Origin: Anniella stebbinsi
Lineage: Eukaryota; Chordata; Lepidosauria; Squamata; Anniellidae
DNA: 64,000 bases
NCBI GenBank assembly: GCA_029215795.1
Contig: JARDYH010000005.1
Coordinates: 162,527,814-162,591,813 of the forward strand
Direction of reading: 5' to 3'
Shown: piece by piece, positions 22,843-33,540 of the stretch
Layout: each line of letters opens with the position of its first letter
How positions within the stretch are numbered: position 1 is the first letter of the stretch
The notes under the pieces: generated by a model
What the model was told of the DNA's origin: nothing
What the model saw: the letters and a program-made list of their open reading frames with translations, nothing else
Database searches by the model: none
Position numbers and translations under genes: made by a program

Positions 22843-23421
22843 CCTCCATGCTTTCTTACTGGATAATGCTTGTTTTAGTCTTTGGTGGCCTCAGCCCAGC
22901 TTCTCATATCTTCTTTATTATGTATTAGTGAAATATTCTAAATGACATAATAAAACCAGGCATCTAAATGTGCAACATCCTTCTTTGTGTGTGTTACTAT
23001 TATGGTGACTACCATAACTAGATACTTTCAGAGGAAACACAGGAGATTCTAGGATCATTTCCTAATAGTATCCTGTTCTGGAGAGAAATACAGATTCCAA
23101 CGGGGTACGGTTTGGAAGGACAACAAGCACTTGACAAGACCTTTCAGATAGAAGTGAAAACTTGAAGCCTTACATGGCCTTTTCATGCCTTATGTGTTTG
23201 AAAGCAAAGCCATATTTGCCACAGCATATCACCTAGAGAGAGAGAGAGAGCTGCAGCCTTTTGGTCTCTCTGATGAGTATTTCTGTTTGAGACAAATGCC
23301 TCCAGATGTGGATTCATCTCAGTTCCCACACAGAACAATCAATGTTCAAGGTGGAGAACATTTCTACCACGGTTTTCTTCATTCGCCTATATTAATAAAT
23401 GTATGGGCTAATACTTTTCAC
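22843..23421 (+). other. 3' flank of LU locus 1
   Basis: Collinear with unit 2 at 54,230-54,795, including the poly(A) signal and a (GA)n run at about 23,236. The frame around 23,185-23,424 is also open in unit 2 (54,549-54,824), but nothing suggests that it is translated; it lies downstream of the poly(A) signal. Confidence 0.5.
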
Positions 23422-24190
23422 TAGGGGTGTGCATCGGATCGGATCCGATCCACGATCCGAATCCGATCCGCCCCAAAAATCGGAAAATCCGATCTGATCC
23501 AATCCGACACACCATCTGATCCGATCCGATCCGACGAGGTCCGATCTGGATCGGATCGGATCGGCGGATCGGACGCCATTTTAAATGCGTTTTCCCATAG
23601 CAAAGTATTGTTGTTTTACAAAAATGCCTATACCTTTTTCATTTTTAATGATAGAAGGATGAAACCTGGGCACATTGTACAATGGTTAGGGATAGGTATA
23701 TGTGAGAAATTTCAGAAAGATTGGTGCATGCAGTTTGTGGCAATTAATTTTTTAATAAATACCCAGGAATGCCTATAACTTTGTCATTTTTAAAGTTACA
23801 CACATGAAACTTTGCCACATTGTAGGAGGTACCTTGGGACCCACGTGTGTTAAATCTCAGAACCGTGGGTGCTTGCCTGGTGTGGCAATGAATTTTTGAA
23901 AAATGGGTAGTAGTGGGGTAAATGCAGTTATGCCTCCCATTTTTTTATTTTGAAAGATACAAACAGGACACTTTGGCACATTACAGAGAACACTTCGCTT
24001 GATATCTGTGTGGAATTTCAGACAGCTAGCTCCAGGCATGTGTTGGCAATGAATTGTTGAAAATTGGGTAGTAGTGGCATAAAATTCAGTTTTGCCTCCC
24101 ATTTTTTTATTTTCAAAGATACAAACAGGAAACTTTGGCACATTGCACGGAACACTTGGCTTGATATCTGTGTGAAATTTCCAAAAGCTA

Positions 24191-24510
24191 GGTGCAATAC
24201 TTTAGTGGGAAACGAAGGTTTATTCATGGCATTTTATATGGGATTTATGTGTTTGTTTTAAGACCTACAAATCTGTAACTCGCTCACATGGCAGAGGACT
24301 TATGGTCCCTGATACGCTGAAAATTTCAGAAACTTTGGTGCAATACTTTAGTGGGAAACGAAGGTTTATTCATGGCATTTTACATGGGATTTATGTGTTT
24401 GTTTTAAGACCTACAAATCTGTAACTTGCTCACATGGCAGAGGACTTATGGCCCCTCATACGCTGAAAATTTCAGAAACTTTGGTGCAATACTTTAGTGG
24501 GAAACAAAGG
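24191..24510. repeat. 146-bp tandem repeat, 2.2 copies
   Basis: GGTGCAATACTTTAGTGGGA starts at 24,191, 24,337 and 24,483, a constant 146-bp period with near-identical units. It lies just inside the left end of the transposase-bearing hAT element, so transposase binding or promoter function is possible but unproven. Confidence 0.85.
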
Positions 24511-24677
24511 TTAAACTTTATTATTTTAAACATTCAGGAAGGGGAGGGGGAGGCTGTGTTTGTGTGTGTGTGTTTGACAGCTTGATCCACCAATTGTGCT
24601 TTAGAATACATGACTGAATCACCCAATCCTGTGAAGACTTTCTTCAGCCTCCAATCGCAATGCTGGAGGAGGGCACC

Positions 24678-24690
24678 CAGTATATATTCT
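24678..24690 (+). promoter_or_regulatory. Candidate TATA box of the hAT transposase
   Basis: AGTATATATTCTC lies about 460 bases before the transposase ATG, in a region without ATG-initiated long frames. Its position between the terminal repeats and the coding region fits a promoter; no other support is available. Confidence 0.35.
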
Positions 24691-25146
24691 CTCAGCCCTG
24701 CCCTTCTGGCTCTTTGTGGGTTGAACGTGGAGGAGATTAGGAGTGTTTGTCTTTGGAGCTGTGTTGGAGAGACTGTTGATTGCATTTTGGAGGTGTTTTG
24801 AGGAGTTTCTGATCTTTCTTCTTCAGCTTTTCTTGTTCTCTCTCTTGCCTTGCCTTTCTCTCTTGCCTTTCATTTCTCTATTGTAGTAGATACACGTTTG
24901 TTTGTCTGTGAGTTCAGTTTGTCTTTGCAGTGAGTGTGTTTGTTCTTCTTTCGCTTTCTGAAAATACCCAAAAAAATAATAAAAAAATATTTCTATCCTC
25001 TCTCTCTCTGTGTGTGTGTGTGTGTGTGTGTGTGCTTGTGAGTGAGTGTGTGTTGCTGGGCTGTGTAGCCTGTTGCTACAAACACAAAAAAAGTCAGCAA
25101 AGCACACACTTATACAATAATAAAAATAAATAATAATAAAAATAAA

Positions 25147-27646
25147 ATGAAGCGTGGCACTCAAAGGGGGGGTGCTCCCACGGCAGAATTTGGGAGAGGC
25201 CGCTCTGGGCGTGGCGCTGCTGCTGATGCTGATGCTGCTGCTGCTGGGACCAGCAGCAGGCAGCCTACTTCCACACCCCCAGTTAAACTGAGGCGTTCTC
25301 CACTGGGGCAGCAGAAGCAGGCAGAGGCAACTCAAAGTAGTGCCTGCAGGGCACTCTTTCAGCAACATGAGGCAGGTGCTGGGAGCAGCAGTGGGCGTGA
25401 AGGCCTATCGGCAGCTCCTTCTTTGGTGGGTGAGCCTGTGAACCCACTGACTGATCTTTTCCCAGATCTTGCAGGAGTCAGCGAGGTTCAGAGTGAGGAG
25501 GAGGACTCTGATGTGGGGCAAGAGGAAGAGCAGGCAGCAGTAGAGCCTCGCTCTCCAGTCCTCTCTTCCACTCATTCCCCTGCTCCTGAGGCCGTCTGTG
25601 TCACCCCAGAAGTGACAGGCAAGCAAGGTGTGGGACCACTTTGAGGTGGCAGTGGATTCCCGCTTTGCTGTCTGTCGCCACTGCAAGATGTCAGTGAGCA
25701 GGGGAAAAATGCCAGGCCACTTCACCACCACGAACCTCAGCCGCCACATGCAGAGGCACCACCAGTCTGTTTTGCTTGGGACCGAGGCGGGCACCTCGCA
25801 GCAGACTGGTGCTAGCGGCAAGGGCAAGCAGAAGGCTCCTGCAACTTCTGCCAGCTCTCAAACTCCCATCCCCAAGAGGCTTCGCCAGGCCACCATGGAA
25901 GAGATGGGGTGGGGGAAGTATGGAGCCACAAGGTGGCGTTTTCCAGCGCCCAACCAGATCACCAATTGCATCGGTGAGATGGTGGCGTTGGATGACCAGC
26001 CATTCAGCCTCGTCGAGAACGCAGGCTTCAAGAGGCTGATGGCTCTTGTGGTTCCATACTACAAGCCGCCGTGTCGCACCACCCTGAGCAGGCGTGTGGT
26101 GCCCTCCCTGTACCAGGCATGCAGGGAGTTAGTTCTGGGTCGTCTGTGCCAGGCAGAGGCACAGAAGGTGCACTTCACTTCGGACATCTGGTCCAGCGAA
26201 GGAGGAGTGCACGCTTACCTGTCCCTGACGGCTCACTGGTGGGGAGCCTCAGGGCAGGAAGCACCCAGGACTTCTGGGACTGGGAAGGAGGGCTGCTGCT
26301 GGGCCCTCCTTCATACCGCAGTCATGAACCAGTCCCACACGGCGGAGGAGATTACGGAGGCCATGAACCGCATGGTGGCAGGGTGGCTGGGCGGGCACCA
26401 GCACACCCGCGGTTACATGGTCATGGATGGGGGAGCCAACATGGTGAAGGCGGTGCGCGATGGCGGATTTGAAGGCATCCGCTGCATCGCGTACGTTTTC
26501 AACCTGGTCATGAGGGATGGCCTTGGAGGCAGCAAGGCCCCTCTCCCTCCCCAAATCCGTAATCTCCTAGAGAGCTGCAGGAAGGTGGCTGGGCATTTCC
26601 ACCACAGCGTGAAGGGCAGTCGGTTGCTGCGGGAGAAGCAGCAGGAGCTGGGACTTCCGCAGCACCGGCTAGTGCAGGACGTGGCAACACGTTGGAACTC
26701 CACCTACCACATGCTCGAGCGTATGGTGGAGCAACAGCGTGTTGTCCACGAGATGTTCAGGGTCGGGGACATCGGCATCCAGGCCCCACTGTCCAGGCAA
26801 CAGTGGGAGGCCATGTCCCAGCTTCTGGTGGTCCTCAAGCCGTTCCTTGAGGCCACCAAGACCCTGAGCAGCATTACTGCCCTTCTCAGCCAGGTGCTCC
26901 CCGTGGCCAGGCATCTCCAGAATCAGATAGGCGAGTTTCTGGAGGCCGGGGATGCCGTCACCGGCAGGCGCTTCCTGCCAGAGGTGCGGGAAGTGGTGAC
27001 GAGGCTGAGGGAAGGCCTATCCCGCCGGGTCCAGCCTCTCTACAATGAGAGGCAGTACATGTTGGCCACCATGTGCGACCCGCGCATCAAGGATGGGTTA
27101 TGTGGGCAGACTTCCCAGGCAGGTTGGGTGGAAATGCTGGTGGGGGACGTTCGGGCGGCCCGAGATGCCAGGATTGGGCAGGCAGAGGAGGAGCCCACCG
27201 AAGCCCAGGCGCTAAGTCTGCTGAGCACCACCAGCAGCGGCAGCAGCAGCACCACCACACCCAGCAGGGGGACAGGCCAGGGGTTTTGGGACAAGGCTTT
27301 GCAGGCTGCGGTTGGGCATAGAGGCACTCAACCCAGCCGCCGCCAGGATGACGCTGCAGCAGCAGTGCAGCGTTACCTGGCGGAGCAGATGGAGGACGGC
27401 TCAATCGAACACCTGGCCTACTGGTCATCTCGGCGCCAGATGTGGCCTGATCTGGCATGGGTGGCCATGGATAGAATCAGCTGCCCACCGTCCAGTGTTC
27501 CAAGCTAGCGGGTGTTTTCCATGGCGGGCGATGTGGTCACACCCCACCGCTCTCGCTTGGATGCTGAGATTGTGGAGCAGCTGATCTTCCTCAAGGTCAA
27601 TCTGCCCCTGCTGAGATACCCCACCCTCATGCCCTCGGGGGAGTAA
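25147..27646 (+). pseudogene. hAT (Ac-type) transposase with BED zinc finger, one frameshift and one stop
   Basis: It would cut and paste elements with matching ends. The ATG at 25,147 opens a low-complexity Ala/Gln/acidic N-terminus of about 160 codons. Near 25,613-25,628 the frame shifts. The next frame has the BED finger (VWDHFEV…CRHC…HMQRHH), then the hAT core: PFSLVENAGFKRL, the first catalytic Asp in FTSDIWSS (about 26,185), the second in VMDGGANM (about 26,425), CIAYVFNLV where the family normally has CxxH (His replaced by Tyr), and DVATRWNSTYHML (about 26,690). A TAG at 27,506-27,508 replaces the usual Glu of SER in the C-terminal dimerisation motif. The rest (RVFSMAGDVVTPHRSRL…EQLIFLKVNL) continues in frame to TAA at 27,644-27,646. 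Only a few lesions are visible, so the copy is young. Confidence 0.9.
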
Positions 27647-29535
27647 TTGGCAGGCACCCCCCCCATCCATCCCACACCTTTGGGCAGGCACCGGCAGGCC
27701 CTTGATTTTTTAATTCTTATTTTTGGTTAATTAATTTTATTTTCTTTAATTTACTGGCTGTCTTTACAGCTCAGTAACTCAACTCTGAACGATGGATCCC
27801 GAAAGGATCTAGTAGTTTCTTCTCCTAGCCTCTTATATTGAGGGGATGCACAAGCATCTCACACATTCTATGTTGTTTGACTTGAACCAATGTGTTTGCA
27901 CGTGTGCCTCTGAAATTGGACTCCGATGGCTCCCTCCAGGCCTTCTGTAAGGTCCCACACTTTCATGGGCGTTTCTTCTTGTCAAAGACCACGTCAGAGG
28001 CTCATGAGAACTTTGGATAAGAAGAAGGCTTAATTTTATTGCCAAGGAACGCATGCACCTCTCTGACTATGAACGAAGGACGCGATAGGATTCCTCTTCC
28101 AGGCTCCTACATTGAGTGGATGACAAAGCAGCATCCTGCACTGTTTCTGACTGTGTCTGTTGGACCTATGTGGCAGCCTTGCAGGGCTGTCACTGTGTGT
28201 TGCGTTTATTTTGGCTGTATGATTGAAAAAAACTGCCTGCCTGCCTGCCCACCTGCTAGGTTGCCGCCATTGTGAAGTAGCCGGAATGCGTGGGCCGGTC
28301 CCACGGTTCTATTGCTTACTTGTGCAATGTGCAAGCGCCTGGCATCATGCCCGCCTCTGCCTCTGCCTGCCTGGAGGTGCCCATGCAGCTGTGACTTTGC
28401 CTGTGCCACTTAGAGTTTGCCCGTGCCACTTGGACTTTGCCCGTGCCACTTGGAGTTTGCCCGTGCCACTGGGACTTTGCCTGGAGGGAGCTGTGCCACA
28501 CTGTGACTTTGTCTGGAAGCACCCGACTGGACGTGGTTCTCTGATCCACAGCGGCCTCATGACTAAGGTATGTGTGTGCAGTCAATGCAGGGACACTGAA
28601 TGTCCAGAAGTGGGGCTGTCACAGTCAGAAAGCTTACTTCCGAGTCAGCTCCGTGTGCGTAACGGTTGGGCGTGGACACTCAGGACCGGCCAAGAGGCCA
28701 GTCCTGGGTGGGAGGGAGCCATTGGTGGTAAAGTATTATTCATTCATCTCATATTCATTCCTTTTTTCCCCCTTCTTCTTTTGCAGCCTATGGCACTGTT
28801 CGGCACAGCGCACAGAAGACCCGTGACTCCAGACTGCCCATCTGCCCAAGTCACGGCCGCCTGGAGGTGGCCCATCGATTCACGTCGGCCACACGATTTA
28901 GGTAAGAGGCTGTCGGAGAGCTTACCTACGAGTAAGCAAGCAAGCAGCCCCGTGTGCCTACGTGGGCATGGGCAATTGCCAATCGGGACTGGAAATGTGA
29001 CAGTCCTAGGTGGGAAGGAGTTAGCGTAGTCTAATATTCATTCTTTTTTTCTCCTTGCTCTTTTGCAGACCATGAAACTCTCTGCCACAGTGCCGCGGAA
29101 AGGAGAGACTTTGCCATTTGGATGTCTGCCTGCCTGCCGCCTGCTGCCTTCTGCCTTCTGCTGCTGCTGTTGGACTTTGAATGCCTGCCTGCTGCTTCTT
29201 CTGTGTCTGCCTGCTCCCTTCCAAAACCTTCCTGTGAGGTGGGGCAGTCTCTCACCTTGCACAAGCCATGGGACTCTGGGACCTCCCTCAAGGAGAACCC
29301 CAGTGAGTCCCCCACGTTGGACTTTGCCATGCCTGCCTGCCTTCCTGCTGTCACTGTGCCTTCCAGATCCTGTCACCTGCGAGGAGAGCAAGCCGCCCTC
29401 CTTGCACAAGCCACGGGACTCTGCGGGTCTTCCCTCAAGGAGAACCCGATTGAGTCCCCCACATTGCACTTCGAATGCCTGCCTGCCTTCCTGCTGTCGC
29501 TGCCTTCCAGATCCTGTCACCTGCGAGGAGAGCAA
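27647..29535 (+). other. 3' part of the hAT element: repeats and intron-like segments
   Basis: A 20-bp minisatellite (GACTTTGCCCGTGCCACTTG) repeats about 4.5 times at 28,391-28,485. Two similar segments have consensus splice borders: 28,568-28,786 (AAG|GTATGT … TTTTGCAG) and 28,902-29,068 (TAG|GTAAGA … TTTTGCAG). At about 29,219-29,536 a unit of about 145 bp (CCTTCCAGATCCTGTCACCT…CTCAAGGAGAACC) repeats 2.2 times. (CCTG)n-like runs occur at 28,235-28,262 and elsewhere. The open frame at 28,223-29,029 runs through both intron-like segments and has no recognised domain, so I do not call it a gene. Confidence 0.55.
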
Positions 29536-30862
29536 GTGTTTGTTCCCTCAATGTTTCAAAAATGAATTGCCACACAAGGCAAGCAGCTAAGTTTCTGACA
29601 TTTCACACGCATATCAAGCCTAGTGTTCCCTGTCTTGGGCCCAAGTGTCCTGTTTGTATCTTTCTTTACAAATAACACAGTGGGAGGCATAAGTCTGAAG
29701 TGGTCTTGGCAGACTCCAAAAGACCAAAAGCAACACCTCTCTTTTCATGTAAATGTATGGGGCCCAAAGCCATTTGCAAAGTAGTTTTGCATTGCAACTT
29801 TCACTTACAGACGTCTCTCTTTGAAAATGAATCAGTGGTGTTACTCATTGTCTTAAAAATGCCTTGCCACATCAAGCAAGCACCTACATTTCTGACATTT
29901 CACACACATGGGTCCCAATGTGGCACCTACAACGTGGCAAAGTTTCATGTGTGTAACTTTAAAAATGAAAAAGTTATAGGTGTTTCTTTCCTCATTGTTT
30001 CAAAAATGAATTGCCACACAAGGCAAGCACCTATGTTTCTGAAATTTCACACGCATATCAAGCCTAGTGTTCCCTGTAATGGTCCCAAGTGTCCTGTTTG
30101 TATCTTTACAAATAAAAAAGTGGGAGGCATAACTGTATGTACCCCACTACTACCCATTTTCCTAAAATTAATTGTCATACAAGACAAGCACCTATGTTTC
30201 TGAAATTTAACACACATGGGTTGCAATGTACATTCTACAATGTGGCAAATTTTCATGCATGTAACTTTAAAAATGAATAAGTTATAGGCATTCCTGGTTA
30301 TTTATTAAAAAATTAATTGCCACAGAATGCCTGGACCAATCTTTTTGAAATTTCTCACAGATAACTATCTGTAACCAGTCTACGGTATGCCCAAGTTTCA
30401 TCCTTCTAACTTCAAAAATGAAAAAGTTATGGGCATTTTTGTAAAACAATACTTGGCTATGGGGAAAAGCATTAAAAATGGCGTCCAATCCGGATCGGAC
30501 ATCCGATCCGCGGATCGGAATCGGATCCGATCCGATCCAAGCATCCTCTGATCTGATCCGATACAACCCCCCCAGGTCCAATTCCGATCCGCTATCCAGT
30601 CCGATCCGGGGGGTCAGTGCACATCCCTACTAGCGATACACCTGTGCCATTTTTAAATGATCGTGTGCACTGTTCTGTCCTTCCTTCTCCACACGACAGA
30701 TATTTCCTTCAAACAGCACAACACATCCTGTGTCAGTCAAGCTAGATAAAGAAAGAAGACAAAAATTGAGGGTAGGGACAAACAAAACAGAAGCAAATTC
30801 CACTCCTAGGCAAGATATATAACACACTCCTTCTCCTTCCATGACTGATTTCCGCCAATTTG

Positions 30863-31390
30863 CTAGCGTAATGGAATCAATTGAAGATTTTTTTTTAGGC
30901 TCACAAATGCTTGGGGGTTGTTGGAAATGATTCTGTTGCTTTCAGAATCGATTAGCCACACTTCCTCCAGAGTAGCATCACTGCATCTTACAGTGGCAGA
31001 CACAAACTGCACATAACGCTTTGATTCCTCTCGGCTTTCAGGCTGCACACGTTTTTTCTCCTTGCCAGGCTTCAGATTCACTTTACAGAAATGCTTTATA
31101 TGCCCTTCTTTTCCACAACAATAGCATTTCCGTGTGGTTGCTAATGTCCTTTCCACACCTTCCATCGGAAAATGCTTAGCCGGCTCCTTGGCATTTTTTC
31201 CATGTGACTCATGGTTGACTCCTTTCTTTCTTCGCTGAATTCTGTTTGTTGTTCCACATGCCGCTGTTCTTCTTGAAGTAGGCGTCAAAGTAAGGCCGTC
31301 TGTTCTCATGCATTCCAAACTTGTTGTCAGAACATCCCAGCTTTCCGGCAAAGAACTGAGGATGTCGGGCGTCAGGTGCTTCATAAACAA
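30863..31390 (-). pseudogene. copia gag C-terminus, zinc knuckle and protease start
   Basis: The frame of about 175 residues begins inside gag (FMKHLTPDILSSLPESWDVL, the usual LLLSLPESW-type copia motif). It continues through a basic linker to the CCHC knuckle (C-x2-C-x4-H-x4-C in CYCCGKEGHIKHFC) and ends after WLIDSES, where an active protease would have D-S-G. The Gly of the protease active site is replaced by Glu. The downstream pol region is absent. The product would package element RNA, but this copy is dead. Confidence 0.78.
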
Positions 31391-32866
31391 TTCACTGGGC
31401 TGGCCCAGTGAATTGTGAGCTGAAGATTTAGCAATTTGTTTTGAGAAGAAACTGTCTCTGTTCTCTGCTTATCTCTTACTGTCGGCTGAAGCCTTGAGTT
31501 CTGTGAGAACAAAAGAGTTGTTTAAGAAAGGTGGGGGCTCTCTTGCAAACTGTCCCTCACATTTGTGTCGTCATCAAGAGGAGGTTGAACTGTGCCGCCC
31601 TGTTGGCACATGAGTTTAGATTACAGGCCTGAAGCCCTGTCTGTCAAAGTAGCTTAGAATTAGCCAGCCTCTATCCTATATTAGCTACGTCCAAAGAGAA
31701 ATCCTTTTGTAGGAATTATACTGTCGTGGCTCTAGCTAACTCCCCAGAGCTTCTGCTCATGAATCTTAGGCAAAGTGACACACTCCAACAACTGTGAGAT
31801 TTCTTTGATTTGTAAATCACACGGAATTCAAAGCATAATGGTTTCATTTCTGTAAACACACACTTGAAGCTGAAGACGGACCAGACAGCTTTCAGCTAGA
31901 ATGGCTTAATGCGAACAGCACTCACTCAGGGGTAGACATTTAGAGTTAGCCCCAGTTCCTTGAGGTCAGGTGTGGCCACACACACTGGGAATCCTCAAGA
32001 ATAAAGGGAGACTCAAGGAGAAGGCCTCCTGAAAGTGGATTAATGATCATCTTGAAATTAAATCCTCACTCAGCCTGTCAGGGAACGCTGAGCTGACCAC
32101 GGCAACAAGATGTCAGGGAAAGAACCTCTTTGACCCAGGGAGCCTTCCCAAATTCACGTAGCTTTAGCACTGAGGAAGGTCTTCTCACAGGTCCCAGACA
32201 CACAGAATTGTAGAACAGCAACGAATCAGCCTCTGCCTCCCTGTGCCCGTAACTTTGGCTCCATGCAGGGAAACAGCAGGCTATAGAACACAAATCTAGA
32301 ACAGTAATCACAAGTCAAGATCTATGAAAAGCCACAGCGCACTTTTCATGGCATAGCTCTTAGAAGTTTCAAGTCCAAATAGCAACAGAACATGTACAGA
32401 GTGCAATAAGCATTTCTAAATCAGATAGAGTCCCAAAGACAAGTTTCTTGGCAAGCATAGCGAACAGCAAAACAGAAACAGCAGAGACACAAGAGCAGTA
32501 GACCAGACAAGTCCTAGCAAAGCAATTAATCTTTGGACATAGCCAATATAGGACAGAGGCTGGCTAATTCTAAGCTACTTTGACAGACAGGGCTTCAGGC
32601 CTGTAATCTAAACTCATGTGCCAACAGGGCGGCACAGTTCAACCTCCTCTTGATGACGACACAAATGTGAGGGACAGTTTGCAAGAGAGCCCCCACCTTT
32701 CTTAAACAACTCTTTTGTTCTCACAGAACTCAAGGCTTCAGCCGACAGTAAGAGATAAGCAGAGAACAGAGACAGTTTCTTCTCAAAACAAATTGCTAAA
32801 TCTTCAGCTCACAATTCACTGGGCCAGCCCAGTGAATTGTTTATGAAGCACCTGACACCCGACATC
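31361..32866. mobile_element. 1.5 kb inverted-repeat insertion in copia gag
   Basis: Arms of about 330 bp (31,361-31,695 and 32,533-32,866) are near-perfect reverse complements around an ~840-bp centre. The outermost ~30 bp of each arm (GATGTCGGGCGTCAGGTGCT… and its mirror) are gag sequence, duplicated in inverted and not direct orientation. Each arm also holds the palindrome CAATTCACTGGGC + TGGCCCAGTGAATTG (31,389-31,416 and 32,811-32,838). No coding sequence is recognised in the centre; the frame at 32,078-32,311 has no known domain. It could be a foldback element or the product of an inverted duplication. Confidence 0.7.
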
Positions 32867-33452
32867 GAATAATATAAATCTTATTTTCCTCAGTAAATAT
32901 CATGCCAATCTCATGTAACTGGGCAAAAATAGTTCTCATTGTCTGCAAATGCTTAGACAGACATTCCCCTTCTTGGAGATTACAGTGATATAACTTCCTC
33001 GTTAAGCTCATTCGGGAGCTGGCAGTTTCACGCACATAAATCTGCCTTAATTTGTTCTAGCACTCCCGTGCAGTATATCCCCTGGAGATATGGACAAGTT
33101 GGCTGTCTTCCATACAAAGAACAATATTTTCTTTTGCTCTCTCCTCTAAACCGTCCCAAGCCTCTGCTTCCTCTGCAGTTTGGGCACCAAAATGTGGTAA
33201 ACTCACTACATTCCAGCATCCGTCTCTCCTTAAAAACATTTCCACATTAAACGACCAAGAAAGGTAATTTCGTTCGTTCAGTCTCTCAACTGGGACACCG
33301 CCTCCCAAACTCATCTGTGCCATTCTCACTGACTGAGAAAATGGAACGACTGCCCTCGGCTGAGTGGAACTTGAAGCAGTCTCCGAATTGTCCGAAACAA
33401 CACCAGTTTCTGATTCCTTCTGCTCTAAGTCCACCTCCTCCTCTTTCAACAT
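32841..33452 (-). pseudogene. copia gag N-terminal part with one stop codon
   Basis: The frame begins at about 33,452 (MLKEEEVDLEQKE…) and contains VERLNERNYLSWSFNVEMFL, the copia gag motif NxxNYxxW…ME..L, followed by CWNVV. A TAG at about 33,058 interrupts ...TAREC(stop)NKLRQIY, where these proteins usually have Trp. The same frame then continues through RMSLTRKLYHCNLQEGECL and LHEIGMIFTEENK, typical UBN2 helices, until it runs into the inverted-repeat insertion. The product would be the capsid protein of an LTR retrotransposon. Confidence 0.78.
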
Positions 33453-33540
33453 TAGTTCTCAGACAAAAAAAGAAGCAAGAGAGCTGCCGCTGGATCTTGT
33501 CAAATCTTGGCCCATAACCTATCCAGTATAATAAATTTTA

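Larger units (their letters stand above)
8845..23421 (+). repeat. Tandem segmental duplication, unit 1 (LU locus 1)
   Basis: From about 8,845 the sequence is collinear with unit 2, which begins near 45,325. The blocks pair as follows: 8,850-9,300 with 45,330-45,790; 9,410-10,847 with 47,100-49,890; 19,184-19,813 with 49,893-50,458; 21,797-23,421 with 53,147-54,795. Collinearity is broken by the LINE at 10,863-19,183, the foldback MITE at 9,719-9,995, the hAT copy at 19,814, and a deletion of the counterpart of about 50,460-53,145. Similarity is high by eye throughout the shared blocks. Confidence 0.85.
23422..30629 (+). mobile_element. hAT element carrying a transposase (autonomous type, now broken)
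   Basis: The left tip TAGGGGTGTGCATCGG starts exactly where unit 2 has the empty site (…ATTTCACTGCCATG, about 54,801). The right tip ...GTGCACATCCCTA ends at 30,629. Left (23,422-24,190) and right (29,536-30,629) ends are inverted copies built from the same units as the element at 19,814. In between lie a 146-bp tandem repeat (24,191-24,510), a promoter-like region, the transposase (25,147-27,646) and a repeat-rich 3' part with intron-like segments. The 8 bases flanking the two tips differ (CTTTTCAC on the left, CTAGCGAT on the right), so the present element may be a recombinant between two copies. Confidence 0.8.
30630..33540 (-). mobile_element. Decayed Ty1/copia-type LTR retrotransposon (gag-protease part), truncated
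   Basis: On the minus strand: a primer-binding-site-like GGTTATGGGCCAAG at about 33,503-33,518, similar to the initiator-tRNA half-site used by copia elements, then gag with RNYLSW (33,2xx) and the UBN2-type helical region. The zinc knuckle CYCCGKEGHIKHFC and the protease start VWLIDSES follow (30,863-31,390). Integrase, reverse transcriptase and RNase H are missing: the sequence ends near the hAT right tip at 30,629. The segment is split by a 1.5 kb inverted-repeat insertion (31,361-32,866). LTR borders could not be fixed. Confidence 0.75.

Noticed and set aside
23185..23424. Frame conserved between 23,185-23,424 and 54,549-54,824 as a possible gene
   Set aside because: It lies downstream of the poly(A) signals in recently duplicated DNA, so an open frame in both copies is expected without selection; no domain is recognised.
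28223..29029. 268-residue open frame downstream of the hAT transposase
   Set aside because: It runs through a minisatellite and two intron-like segments and shows no domain.
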